From DATDRM01 sp035291705 (GTDB lineage: Bacteria > Chloroflexota > Anaerolineae > Anaerolineales > UBA4823), in the NCBI GenBank assembly GCA_035291705.1, contig DATDRM010000106.1, positions 1 through 7,727 on the forward strand: a stretch of 7,727 nt of DNA, read 5' to 3'. Under the pieces are notes generated by a model that was not told the DNA's origin, did not search any database, and saw only the letters and a program-made list of their open reading frames with translations. Shown here piece by piece: positions 1 through 5,973 of this stretch. The position numbers were made by a program, and so were the translations under genes. The stretch's first letter is position 1, and each line of letters opens with the position of its first letter.

Positions 1-776
1 GGGAGCTCCACCCGGTCATCCCAGGTGTAGCGCATGAAGGTCACGATGGCATCGATTTCTCCCCGGGAGAGTTCACCGCCATAACCCAGACCGAAGGGCG
101 TCATGCCTAAATCAGGCTGGCCATAATCGATGATATTAAAGAAGGTTTCATCCGTGCGAGTGTACATCTCGTCCTGGCTATTGATCGGCTTGACGATCAC
201 GCCTTCCAGCCCTTCAACGCCCTTGATCTCCCCACCTTCACCATCCGCCCGATGGCACTCGACGCATTGGACTGAGTAAAGATCCTGCCCGAGGACGATC
301 TCCTCGCTGAGCGTCGCAGCCAGCGCGGTCTCCTCCTGAGGCGGCGTGGTGACAACGGCAACGATGGTTAAGGCCAATATGCCGACAACGACCAAGCTCA
401 TCGCCCCAACAGCTACACGGCGTTTTTTCCAATGTCGAAATGGGCTGCGATCGTAAAAAGGCAGGAGGAACAGGGCTAAAATGGCGATGCCAGGAATGAT
501 GACCGTTCCCACCCATTCCAACTGGCCGGGAAAATATTTCAGCATCTGAAAAAGGAAGAGGAAGTACCATTCGGGCCGGGGCACATAGGTCGAATCGCTT
601 GGATCGGCAGGGGGTTCATTTGCCACGCCCACGTAGATCGCCAGGCCGACAAGCAGCAGGAAGATCGCAAAGGAGACCAGCAGGTCTTTATAGATAATAT
701 CCGGGTAGAACTTTACCCCCTCTTCTTTCTCCCGCTTGTATTTATCTAGATACTCCTGTTTCTGCTCTTCGTTCAA
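1..776 (-). CDS. qcrC: Menaquinol:cytochrome c reductase, subunit IV-cytochrome c fusion (3' end outside window)
   Basis: Membrane subunit of the bc-type quinol:cytochrome c oxidoreductase, combining the C-terminal half of cytochrome b (subunit IV) with a c-type cytochrome domain, as in Bacillus QcrC. The 258 readable residues show a charged N-terminus (1-30), three hydrophobic segments (about 31-51, 88-107, 121-143), the Qo-site motif PEWYF at 68-72, and a heme c site CVECH at 171-175. Met225 in GMTPFG is the probable sixth heme ligand. The cytochrome domain should face outside. No ATG or GTG occurs between the qcrB stop and the first membrane segment; the only plausible start is TTG at 776-774, preceded by GGGAAGG at 5-nt spacing. 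It lies 18 nt behind qcrB, in the same frame and separated by one TAG. The end of the protein runs off base 1. Family assignment is firm; the start is inferred. Confidence 0.9.
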   Translation of the reverse strand, partial: MNEEQKQEYLDKYKREKEEGVKFYPDIIYKDLLVSFAIFLLLVGLAIYVGVANEPPADPSDSTYVPRPEWYFLFLFQMLKYFPGQLEWVGTVIIPGIAILALFLLPFYDRSPFRHWKKRRVAVGAMSLVVVGILALTIVAVVTTPPQEETALAATLSEEIVLGQDLYSVQCVECHRADGEGGEIKGVEGLEGVIVKPINSQDEMYTRTDETFFNIIDYGQPDLGMTPFGLGYGGELSRGEIDAIVTFMRYTWDDRVEL

Positions 777-794
777 GTCAGCCTTCCCGAGCTC

Positions 795-1454
795 CTAATC
801 CCCATCCTTGGGAACGCTGGAAATCCCCATGCGAATGACCAAGTATAGATGAATCCCAATCAACAATGCGATCGTGGCTGGGAAAAACCAGATATGCACG
901 GAAAAGAAGCGCGCCAGGGTGACTGCACTCAGATCCGAACCACCGCGCAATATCCGCTCGATAATACCGCCGATCAACGGAGCCGTACCGGCGATCTCCG
1001 TTCCGACTGTCGTCGCCCAGTAAGCCCGTTGGTTCCAGGGCAGCAAGTAACCGGTAAATCCCATTCCGATCGTCGCCAGCAGCAGAACAACTCCGGTTAG
1101 CCAGGTCATCTCGCGCGGGAATTTGTACGCCCCCATGTAGAACGTGCGTAACATGTGGATAAAGACAAACAACACCATCAAGCTGGCTCCCCAGTGGTGA
1201 ATGCCGCGGATCAACCACCCAAAAGCAACACCATTCATGATGTATTGGATGCTGTCGTAAGCGTGGTCAGGGGAGGGCACGTAATACACCGTCAAGAAGA
1301 TCCCGGTGATCGTTTGAATTAAAAATAAAAATAAGGTGGCGCTGCCCAAGGTGAACAACCAGTTCACCTTGGGTACTTTCCGATCAAAAACGATATTGTA
1401 AATGCCTGTCAAACCCAGGCGTTCATCGATCCAGGTCAATACTTTTTCAGCCAC
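795..1454 (-). CDS. qcrB: Menaquinol:cytochrome c reductase, cytochrome b6-type subunit
   Basis: Four-helix diheme cytochrome b subunit that carries electrons across the membrane in the bc complex. At 219 residues it has the length of the split b6 form rather than full-length cytochrome b. The heme b ligands are His86 and His100 in helix B and His187 and His202 in helix D; the 14-residue gap in helix D is the b6/Bacillus spacing rather than the 13 of mitochondrial-type cytochrome b. GYLLPWNQRAYW (135-146) is the conserved stretch before the cd helix. The start is GTG at 1454-1452, two bases after the qcrA stop, with GGAAGG inside the end of qcrA as ribosome site, so translation is probably coupled. 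Odd point: the Cys that binds the extra heme ci in b6f and Bacillus proteins is Thr35 here. Confidence 0.95.
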   Translation of the reverse strand: MAEKVLTWIDERLGLTGIYNIVFDRKVPKVNWLFTLGSATLFLFLIQTITGIFLTVYYVPSPDHAYDSIQYIMNGVAFGWLIRGIHHWGASLMVLFVFIHMLRTFYMGAYKFPREMTWLTGVVLLLATIGMGFTGYLLPWNQRAYWATTVGTEIAGTAPLIGGIIERILRGGSDLSAVTLARFFSVHIWFFPATIALLIGIHLYLVIRMGISSVPKDGD

Positions 1455-1456
1455 GA

Positions 1457-1942
1457 TTAGCCTTCCATATGATGAATATATAAGACACCTTCTTCGACCT
1501 TGGTTTCATATGGATAAAGCGGGGCAGGTGGGGGTCCCGCGGTTACCTTGCCTTCGACATCAAAATGACCGTCGTGGCAGGGGCAAATGTATTCCGCAAG
1601 CTCGTTCTTCCAGTTCACCCGGCAACTCAGGTGCGTGCACATATTCGAGAAGGCTTTCACATCCGCCTCGGTAGTGCGCACAATATAAGCGCCATAACTG
1701 TTGGTCGTTTTCTCCCAACCGTTGATCGTGCTGCGGGTGTAGCTAAACAGGGTCGGTGTTCCAATCGGATAATTCTCCATCGGACCAGCCGGAATCCAGG
1801 CCTCCTTACTCTGTACTTTGGTCGCTGGCGAGAGCAGGTAGCCAATGGCCGGGATAGCGATCACAGCCCCCATGATTGTTCCCAGGAAAGCTAAGACAAT
1901 TTTGACAAAGTCGCGGCGTTGAACATTTTCCGAGTCATTCAT
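1457..1942 (-). CDS. qcrA: Rieske [2Fe-2S] protein of the bc complex
   Basis: Iron-sulfur subunit that takes the first electron from quinol at the Qo site and passes it to the cytochrome c domain. The 161 residues begin with a twin-arginine motif, QRRDFVK (8-14), and one hydrophobic anchor (about 15-37), typical of Tat-exported Rieske proteins that keep the signal as a membrane anchor. Cluster box 1 is CTHLSC (102-107) and box 2 CPCHDG (120-125): ligands Cys102, His104, Cys120, His123, with Cys107-Cys122 as the expected disulfide. The proline loop GPPPAPL is at 136-142. Box 2 has Asp124-Gly125 where Gly-Ser is common, which in known Rieske proteins can lower the redox potential; that would suit a menaquinone chain (inference). 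The ATG at 1942-1940 has GGAGAG about 7 nt upstream. It is the first gene of the minus-strand operon. Confidence 0.95.
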   Translation of the reverse strand: MNDSENVQRRDFVKIVLAFLGTIMGAVIAIPAIGYLLSPATKVQSKEAWIPAGPMENYPIGTPTLFSYTRSTINGWEKTTNSYGAYIVRTTEADVKAFSNMCTHLSCRVNWKNELAEYICPCHDGHFDVEGKVTAGPPPAPLYPYETKVEEGVLYIHHMEG

Positions 1943-2106
1943 TAAGTCTCTCCAGGCGTCAACAATAAATTGCTGGCCTATTTTAGAATAAAAAGCCTCA
2001 AATTATAAGGATATCTGAAACCAATAATCTATGATGATTGTCACTTTTCTATTCATGCGTTTGAATGCAATAATAGATATTGACGCCAACATCGAGGAGG
2101 TATGTC
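1943..2106. promoter_or_regulatory. Divergent intergenic region between qcrABC and sdhCD
   Basis: This AT-rich gap must hold the promoters of both divergent units. For the minus strand see the TATAAT at 2002-2007. For the plus strand the best pair is TTGTCA (2038-2043) with TTGAAT (2061-2066) at 17-nt spacing, or AATAAT (2069-2074) as -10 with no good -35; neither is convincing. The sdhC ribosome site GAGGAGG is at 2094-2100. No clear operator palindrome was seen by eye. Confidence 0.5.
2002..2007 (-). promoter_or_regulatory. Candidate -10 box of the qcrABC operon
   Basis: On the minus strand these bases read TATAAT, a perfect -10 consensus, 60 bases before the qcrA start codon. At 17-nt spacing the -35 position reads AGATTA, which is a poor match, so the promoter would be weak, activator-dependent, or use another sigma factor. 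It lies in the AT-rich 164-base gap between the divergent qcr and sdh units. Confidence 0.4.
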
Positions 2107-2496
2107 ATGGGTCTTAGCAGAAGAGTTGGTTTCTTTTCGGGTCTTAAATATCACGGTGGCAGCCCTATGTGGGCCTGGATGATCCACCGCGTCACTGGCC
2201 TCGCCTTGCTGACCTTCGTGGGCTTGCATGTCATCGCCTCATTCTTTATGCAACAGACGGGGAGTGACCTGGCGACATCGATCAACACGGTTTACGAATC
2301 ATGGATTTTTCAAATCGTGGTCACGTTCGTCGTGATTTTCCACGGGCTGAATGGTCTGCGGATTGCCGTTCTCGACATCTGGCCCCAATTCCAGGTCTAT
2401 CAACGCGAAGCTTTGTGGCTGCAAGTACTGATCTTCGTTCCCGTCTATGGCCTGACTATCTTTATTCTGATCCAGCACGCGCTGACAGGCAGCTAG
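2107..2496 (+). CDS. sdhC: Succinate dehydrogenase cytochrome b / membrane anchor subunit 1
   Basis: First membrane anchor of complex II, helping to form the quinone site and bind heme b. The 129 residues contain three hydrophobic helices (about 30-50, 66-90, 103-123). Recognisable SdhC signatures are HRVTG (27-31), His41 within helix I, and HGLNGLR (79-85) followed by Asp90. The ATG at 2107 is chosen because GAGGAGG ends 6 nt before it; an in-frame TTG at 2080 would put the ribosome site inside the gene, and the ATG at 2102 is in another frame. Next to it lies sdhD, 19 nt after the stop. HxxNGLR occurs in both anchors here, pointing to related subunits. Identity as an Sdh anchor is firm from motif and context; heme number cannot be settled from sequence alone. 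Confidence 0.9.
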   Translation: MGLSRRVGFFSGLKYHGGSPMWAWMIHRVTGLALLTFVGLHVIASFFMQQTGSDLATSINTVYESWIFQIVVTFVVIFHGLNGLRIAVLDIWPQFQVYQREALWLQVLIFVPVYGLTIFILIQHALTGS

Positions 2497-2515
2497 GCTG
2501 GTGGAGGTGTGGAAA

Positions 2516-2935
2516 ATGAGCGCCCGGACGGTTCAACCAGGATTTAATTTCGAATACCTGATGTGGATATTTACGCGCATCTCAGGCCTGGCATTGTTTC
2601 TGCTGGCCATCATTGGCATGACGAGCGCCTTCGCCCTAGGCGCCCGCACCCAGGTCGATCTGCCTACCTTGATGCGCTGGACCTTCTTCCCTAACCCAAA
2701 CCACGTGGTCAACAGCAACATCCCGGATGTGACCCTGGGATGGGCGAACGGTTTTTGGCAGATCATGCAAATCCTGATCGTCTTCTTTGGGGCAACGCAC
2801 GGTTTCAATGGGCTGCGCGTGGTGGTCGAGGATTTTATCGGCCCATCGCTCTGGCGGCCTTTCTTGCGAGGCCTGGTCTTCCTGCTGTGGATCTTTTTTT
2901 TGATCGCGGCTATATACGTGATCCTGGCCTCGTAA
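2516..2935 (+). CDS. sdhD: Succinate dehydrogenase membrane anchor subunit 2
   Basis: Second membrane anchor of complex II, 139 residues, with hydrophobic helices at about 18-41, 80-103 and 116-137. It resembles sdhC: TRISGLALFLL (20-30) matches HRVTGLALLTF of SdhC, and HGFNGLR (95-101) followed by Asp106 matches HGLNGLR. The His of the HRxTG motif is Thr20, and the helix I His of SdhC aligns with Gly34, so His95 is the only histidine inside a membrane helix. A longer polar loop (about 44-78) separates helices I and II. The start is ATG 2516, with GGAGGTG ending 6 nt upstream; GTG 2501 would be an extension containing that ribosome site. The short distance to sdhC indicates co-transcription, whereas 265 nt separate it from sdhA. 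Confidence 0.88.
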   Translation: MSARTVQPGFNFEYLMWIFTRISGLALFLLAIIGMTSAFALGARTQVDLPTLMRWTFFPNPNHVVNSNIPDVTLGWANGFWQIMQILIVFFGATHGFNGLRVVVEDFIGPSLWRPFLRGLVFLLWIFFLIAAIYVILAS

Positions 2936-3035
2936 AAATTTTTAAGCGGTGCTCTGGACCGGAGACCAGCGGCTGAGTAATCGAGCCAACCAGTTCGGTG
3001 TCGACCGGGTGCGCTGGATCGGTATGGCGTAATCC

Positions 3036-3066
3036 TGGACAGTGAACGATAACGGTAGATTATAAT
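3036..3066 (+). promoter_or_regulatory. Candidate internal promoter in front of sdhAB
   Basis: TGGACA at 3036-3041 (5 of 6 to the -35 consensus) and TATAAT at 3061-3066 (perfect -10) are 19 nt apart, slightly long but acceptable. The expected start is near 3073, inside the hairpin at 3069-3094. This would give sdhAB a transcript of its own in addition to read-through from sdhCD, with a leader of about 128 nt. Confidence 0.5.
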
Positions 3067-3068
3067 TG

Positions 3069-3102
3069 TAGGGCAAGATCACCATCTTGCCCTATTTATT
3101 TA
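3069..3102 (+). terminator. Perfect 11-bp hairpin followed by a T-rich tract (terminator-like)
   Basis: TAGGGCAAGAT (3069-3079) and ATCTTGCCCTA (3084-3094) are perfect reverse complements around a CACC loop, followed by TTTATTTA (3095-3102). This is the shape of an intrinsic terminator, though the T-tract is interrupted by A. It could reduce read-through from sdhCD into sdhAB. It could equally be a copy of a dispersed palindromic repeat, because such short CCCTA-ended palindromes tend to be spread in genomes; no second copy lies in this window. Confidence 0.5.
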
Positions 3103-3145
3103 GCCAAACTTGCCAGAATCAGCCGCTACCGAATGCAAAAATCAG

Positions 3146-3163
3146 TGAAATCTGTGTAATCCG
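3146..3163 (+). repeat. Two tandem 9-mers in the sdhD-sdhA gap
   Basis: TGAAATCTG and TGTAATCCG follow each other directly (7 of 9 identical), and the next bases begin TGT again. They lie between the terminator-like hairpin and the sdhA start. They may be a remnant of a dispersed repeat or a binding site; the evidence is slight. The rest of the 2936-3200 gap shows no coding sequence. Confidence 0.3.
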
Positions 3164-3200
3164 TGTCCCAATCAAATAAAGGAGATCAAAAAATCGCTTC

Positions 3201-4991
3201 ATGAACATCCATCAATTCGATGTCCTCGTCGTCGGGGCAGGAGGGGCCGGGTTAATGGCTGCGCTGTACGCCTCCCGGACTGCGCACACTGCCGTGCTCA
3301 GCAAGCTCTATCCGACTCGCTCGCACACGGGCGCCGCTCAGGGAGGGGTGGGAGCTGCCCTGGGAAACCTGGAAGAAGACCATCCTGAATGGCACACCTA
3401 CGACACGGTCAAGGGCAGCGATTACCTGGGCGATCAGGATGCCATCGAGTTCATGTGTTCTGAAGCCATCCAGGCTATCTATGAGTTGGAGCACCTGGGT
3501 TTGCCTTTCTCACGCACGCCGGATGGCCGCATCGCACAACGCCCTTTTGGCGGCCACACCAATAACATCACCGGAAAACCGGTGCGCCGCGCCTGCTATG
3601 CTGCCGACCGCACCGGGCACATGATCTTGCAGACTCTTTACCAGCAGTGCATTAAGAACAAAGTAAATTTCTTTGATGAGTTTCAAGTCCTCGATCTGCT
3701 GACCGTGAACGGCGCGGCGGCTGGCATCGTCGCCATCCAGCTGGCGACTGGCGAATTTCACATCTTCCATGCCAAGGCGATCATCTTCGCCACCGGCGGT
3801 CATGGCCGCATCTGGGAGATCACCTCAAACGCCTACGCCTACTCCGGCGATGGGGTGGCGATCACCTTGCGCCGGGGTATCCCCGCCCAAGACATGGAGT
3901 TCTTCCAGTTCCACCCTACCGGTATTTACAAGCTGGGGATTCTAATCACAGAGGGGGTGCGCGGCGAAGGCGGCGTGCTGATCAACGAGCAGAACGAACG
4001 CTTCATGGAACGCTATGCCCCAAACGTTAAAGATCTGGCTTCGCGCGATGTCATCAGCCGCGCCATGCATCTCGAGATGCAGGCGGGTCGCGGCATCGGC
4101 GGCCGCAACTATCTCTACCTGGACATGCGCCCTGAGACAGTCAACAAATACGCCGCTATCGATGGGCGAAGACGCCCGGATGGCTCTCCTTATATTGCCA
4201 CCGCAGCAGAACTGCTTGCAAAGCTGCCAGATATTATCGACTTTTGCCGCACCTACCTGGGTGTAGACCCGGTTAACCAACCGATGCCAGTTCAACCCAC
4301 CGCACACTATGCCATGGGCGGCATCCCCACCAACAAGCATGGCGAAGTAGTGATCGACGAGCATAATACCGTTATGCCCGGCTTGTTCGCTGCGGGAGAG
4401 GTGGCCTGCGTCTCCGTGCACGGCGCCAATCGTCTGGGAACCAATTCCTTACTAGACCTGATCGTATTTGGGAAACACGCTGGCCTGAGGGCTGCAGAAT
4501 TCGCCAATAGAGCATATCTCATCCCTTTACCGGGAGACGCGGCAGATTTCGCCCGTGCCCAGGTCGACACCCTGCTCCACTCCTCTGGAACAGAACGCCC
4601 GGCAACTATCGCCAACGAAATGAAGAAAGTGATGAACGACCACGTAGGTGTCTTTCGCACCGCAGAGGGTATGCAGGAGGCGCTGATAACCATCCGCGAC
4701 TTGAAAGAACGGTTCCGACACGTGCGCGTGGATGACCGCGGTAAAATCTACAACACCGACTTGCTCAACACCTGGGAATTGGGCAATCTATTAGATCTGG
4801 CCGAAGTCACTACGGCCGCTGCCCACGCCCGCCAAGAGAGCCGCGGCGCTCATGCCCGCGAAGACTACCCCAAGCGGGATGACGACAACTGGATGAAGCA
4901 TAGCCTGGCTTGGGCGCGCCCGGGAGAAATTGAGCTGCGCTACAAGCCCGTCGTATTTACCAAATTCCAACCCAAAGAACGCGTTTATTAG
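3201..4991 (+). CDS. sdhA: Succinate dehydrogenase flavoprotein subunit
   Basis: Catalytic subunit of complex II: oxidises succinate to fumarate with covalently bound FAD on the cytoplasmic side. 596 residues. The N-terminal dinucleotide-binding motif GAGGAG spans 12-17. RSHTGAAQGG (40-49) contains His42, the expected covalent FAD attachment. Active-site residues by comparison with E. coli SdhA are His238 (HPTG), Arg282 (ASRD; the proton-transfer Arg), His369 (HYAMGG) and Arg411 (GANRLG). All key residues are present. Compared with E. coli there are about 19 extra residues around 317-336, before LPDI. The nearest ribosome-site sequence, AAAGGAG, ends 16 nt before the ATG, an unusually long spacing; no better in-frame start exists. 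It is followed by sdhB 16 nt downstream. Confidence 0.97.
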   Translation: MNIHQFDVLVVGAGGAGLMAALYASRTAHTAVLSKLYPTRSHTGAAQGGVGAALGNLEEDHPEWHTYDTVKGSDYLGDQDAIEFMCSEAIQAIYELEHLGLPFSRTPDGRIAQRPFGGHTNNITGKPVRRACYAADRTGHMILQTLYQQCIKNKVNFFDEFQVLDLLTVNGAAAGIVAIQLATGEFHIFHAKAIIFATGGHGRIWEITSNAYAYSGDGVAITLRRGIPAQDMEFFQFHPTGIYKLGILITEGVRGEGGVLINEQNERFMERYAPNVKDLASRDVISRAMHLEMQAGRGIGGRNYLYLDMRPETVNKYAAIDGRRRPDGSPYIATAAELLAKLPDIIDFCRTYLGVDPVNQPMPVQPTAHYAMGGIPTNKHGEVVIDEHNTVMPGLFAAGEVACVSVHGANRLGTNSLLDLIVFGKHAGLRAAEFANRAYLIPLPGDAADFARAQVDTLLHSSGTERPATIANEMKKVMNDHVGVFRTAEGMQEALITIRDLKERFRHVRVDDRGKIYNTDLLNTWELGNLLDLAEVTTAAAHARQESRGAHAREDYPKRDDDNWMKHSLAWARPGEIELRYKPVVFTKFQPKERVY

Positions 4992-5007
4992 AAGAGGTGA
5001 GCGATCA

Positions 5008-5709
5008 ATGCAGGTTACATTGAGAATCTTTCGCTATAACCCTGAACAGGATAAAAAACCACACTACGTCTCTTATAAAGTCGAGGCAGACCCCACCGAT
5101 CGCGTATTGGATTTACTTGAATACATCAAGGGGAATATCGATGGAACGCTCTCTTTCCGGCGCTCCTGCGCCCACGGCATCTGCGGTTCGGACGCTATGC
5201 GCATCAACGGCCGTAATTACCTGGCTTGCAAGGTGTTGGTGAAGGAGCTGGGTAAAAAGATCACCGTCGAACCCATGCTCGGGTTAAGGGTGCTCAAAGA
5301 TATGATCGTGGACATGGAGCCTTTTTTCGAACACTTTCGTTCTGTGATGCCTTACTTCGTCAATGACGATCCACCTCCTAAGCAAGAACGCTTGCAAAGC
5401 CCGGAGCAGCGCGAACGCTTCGACGACACTACCAAGTGCATCCTGTGCGCCGCCTGCACCACCTCCTGTCCTTCCTTTTGGGCTAACGAGAAGTACGTCG
5501 GGCCAGCGGCGATTGTCAACGCTCACCGTTTCATTTACGATAGCCGTGACCGCGCTTCCGCCGAGAGGCTGAAGCTGCTCAGCGACCAGTTCGGCGTCTA
5601 CCGCTGCCACACAATCTTTAACTGCACGGAGGCCTGCCCGCGCGAGATTCAGATCACCAAAGCGATTGGTGAGATTAAGAAATCGCTCGCTAAAGGCAGC
5701 CTGGATTAA
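5008..5709 (+). CDS. sdhB: Succinate dehydrogenase iron-sulfur subunit
   Basis: Carries electrons from the SdhA flavin through three Fe-S clusters to quinone in the SdhC/D membrane part. 233 residues, the usual size. The N-terminal ferredoxin-like domain holds the [2Fe-2S] site: Cys54, Cys59, Asp62 and Cys74 (SCAHGICGSD...LAC); Asp at the third position is also found in E. coli SdhB. The C-terminal domain has CILCAACTTSCP (144-155) and CHTIFNCTEACP (200-211): Cys144, 147, 150 and 210 for [4Fe-4S] and Cys154, 200 and 206 for [3Fe-4S], the normal succinate dehydrogenase pattern. The ATG at 5008 has GAGGTGA ending 7 nt upstream, 16 nt after the sdhA stop, so the two are co-transcribed. Confidence 0.97.
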   Translation: MQVTLRIFRYNPEQDKKPHYVSYKVEADPTDRVLDLLEYIKGNIDGTLSFRRSCAHGICGSDAMRINGRNYLACKVLVKELGKKITVEPMLGLRVLKDMIVDMEPFFEHFRSVMPYFVNDDPPPKQERLQSPEQRERFDDTTKCILCAACTTSCPSFWANEKYVGPAAIVNAHRFIYDSRDRASAERLKLLSDQFGVYRCHTIFNCTEACPREIQITKAIGEIKKSLAKGSLD

Positions 5710-5722
5710 TTTATTCAACCGA

Positions 5723-5731
5723 TGCTATAAT
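5723..5731 (+). promoter_or_regulatory. Extended -10 promoter of the tRNA-Arg gene
   Basis: TGC followed by TATAAT (5726-5731) is a perfect extended -10. The expected transcription start near 5738 lies about 4 nt before the mature tRNA 5' end, a typical arrangement. No good -35 is visible; TGGATT at 5702-5707 overlaps the sdhB stop and is weak. Confidence 0.6.
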
Positions 5732-5741
5732 GTATCCGCCA

Positions 5742-5813
5742 GCCCCAATAGCTCAATGGATAGAGCGAGGCTCTCCTAAGGCCGAGATCCGGGTTCGAGT
5801 CCCGGTTGGGGCT
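5742..5813 (+). tRNA. tRNA-Arg (anticodon CCT, reads AGG)
   Basis: A complete cloverleaf can be drawn. Acceptor GCCCCAA (5742-5748) pairs perfectly with TTGGGGC (5806-5812). The D stem is GCTC/GAGC (5751-5754, 5763-5766) with the GG pair and A20 (an arginine identity base) in the loop. The anticodon loop is CTCCTAA (5773-5779), with CCT at 5775-5777. The T stem CCGGG/CCCGG encloses TTCGAGT. The CCA end is not encoded. Oddities: the anticodon stem has a T-G wobble next to the loop and an A-G mismatch at its outer pair (5768/5784), the variable loop has only 4 bases, and base 73 is T where arginine tRNAs usually have A or G. It sits 32 nt after sdhB. Confidence 0.92.
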
Positions 5814-5869
5814 CTGAGCAGAAGGTGGAGTTAAAACTCAGGTATTTAACAAAAAAATTATAAAAATCC

Positions 5870-5898
5870 TTGCAATCCTGGCAAAGATCGGGTAAGAT
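5870..5898 (+). promoter_or_regulatory. Candidate promoter P1 upstream of the aminotransferase gene
   Basis: TTGCAA (5870-5875) and TAAGAT (5893-5898), each 4 of 6 to consensus, are exactly 17 nt apart. They follow an A/T-rich tract (5850-5866, with runs of A) that resembles an UP element. The expected start, 7 nt after the -10, is 5905, the first base of hairpin copy 1. Confidence 0.4.
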
Positions 5899-5904
5899 TC
5901 GGCT

Positions 5905-5943
5905 GTCAAACGTCTGGGTGCCCCCCTCACCCAGGCGTTTGAC
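5905..5943 (+). repeat. GC-rich hairpin repeat, copy 1
   Basis: A 16-bp stem (5905-5920 with 5928-5943; one G-T pair) encloses the loop CCCCCCT. The core arms are CGTCTGGGTG and CACCCAGGCG. A 31-nt core (5911-5941) is repeated exactly at 5980-6010. The stem is followed by CTTTAAT, so it could also serve as a terminator for the tRNA or sdh transcripts. It may otherwise be a 5' leader hairpin or a protein-binding palindrome. Confidence 0.85.
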
Positions 5944-5967
5944 CTTTAATCAGAGATGTGTTATCAT
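5939..5967 (+). promoter_or_regulatory. Candidate promoter P2 upstream of the aminotransferase gene
   Basis: TTGACC (5939-5944, 5 of 6) and TATCAT (5962-5967, 5 of 6) have 17-nt spacing, and TGT directly before the -10 adds an extended -10 element. The -35 is formed by the end of hairpin copy 1. The expected start is 5974, the first base of hairpin copy 2. It is the best promoter match for the downstream gene, giving a leader of about 78 nt. Confidence 0.6.
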
Positions 5968-5973
5968 ATAACC

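Noticed and set aside
849..1100. Plus-strand open frames inside qcrB, and similar open frames opposite or alongside sdhA, sdhB and the aminotransferase gene.
   Set aside because: They lie wholly within strongly supported genes in other frames, have no ribosome site, and their translations resemble no family.
1414..1424. ACCCAGGCGTT-like stretch in qcrB matching part of the hairpin repeats near 5931 and 6000.
   Set aside because: Only about 11 bases, within conserved coding sequence, with no inverted partner; chance similarity.
2080..2106. TTG at 2080 as an upstream start of sdhC, adding nine residues.
   Set aside because: The strong GAGGAGG ribosome site at 2094-2100 fits the ATG at 2107 and would lie inside the longer version.
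2894..2901. Run of eight T in sdhD, a possible slippage or frameshift site.
   Set aside because: The normal frame reads smoothly through it (Ile-Phe-Phe-Leu-Ile in a membrane helix) to a proper C-terminus; no alternative product is apparent.
2933..2944. Palindrome TAAAAATTTTTA at the sdhD stop codon as a terminator.
   Set aside because: All A/T with no loop or GC stem; simple AT palindromes of this size are common in intergenic sequence.
5814..5869. Integration site or mobile element adjoining the tRNA 3' end.
   Set aside because: No repeat of the tRNA 3' end and no integrase gene are found within the window.
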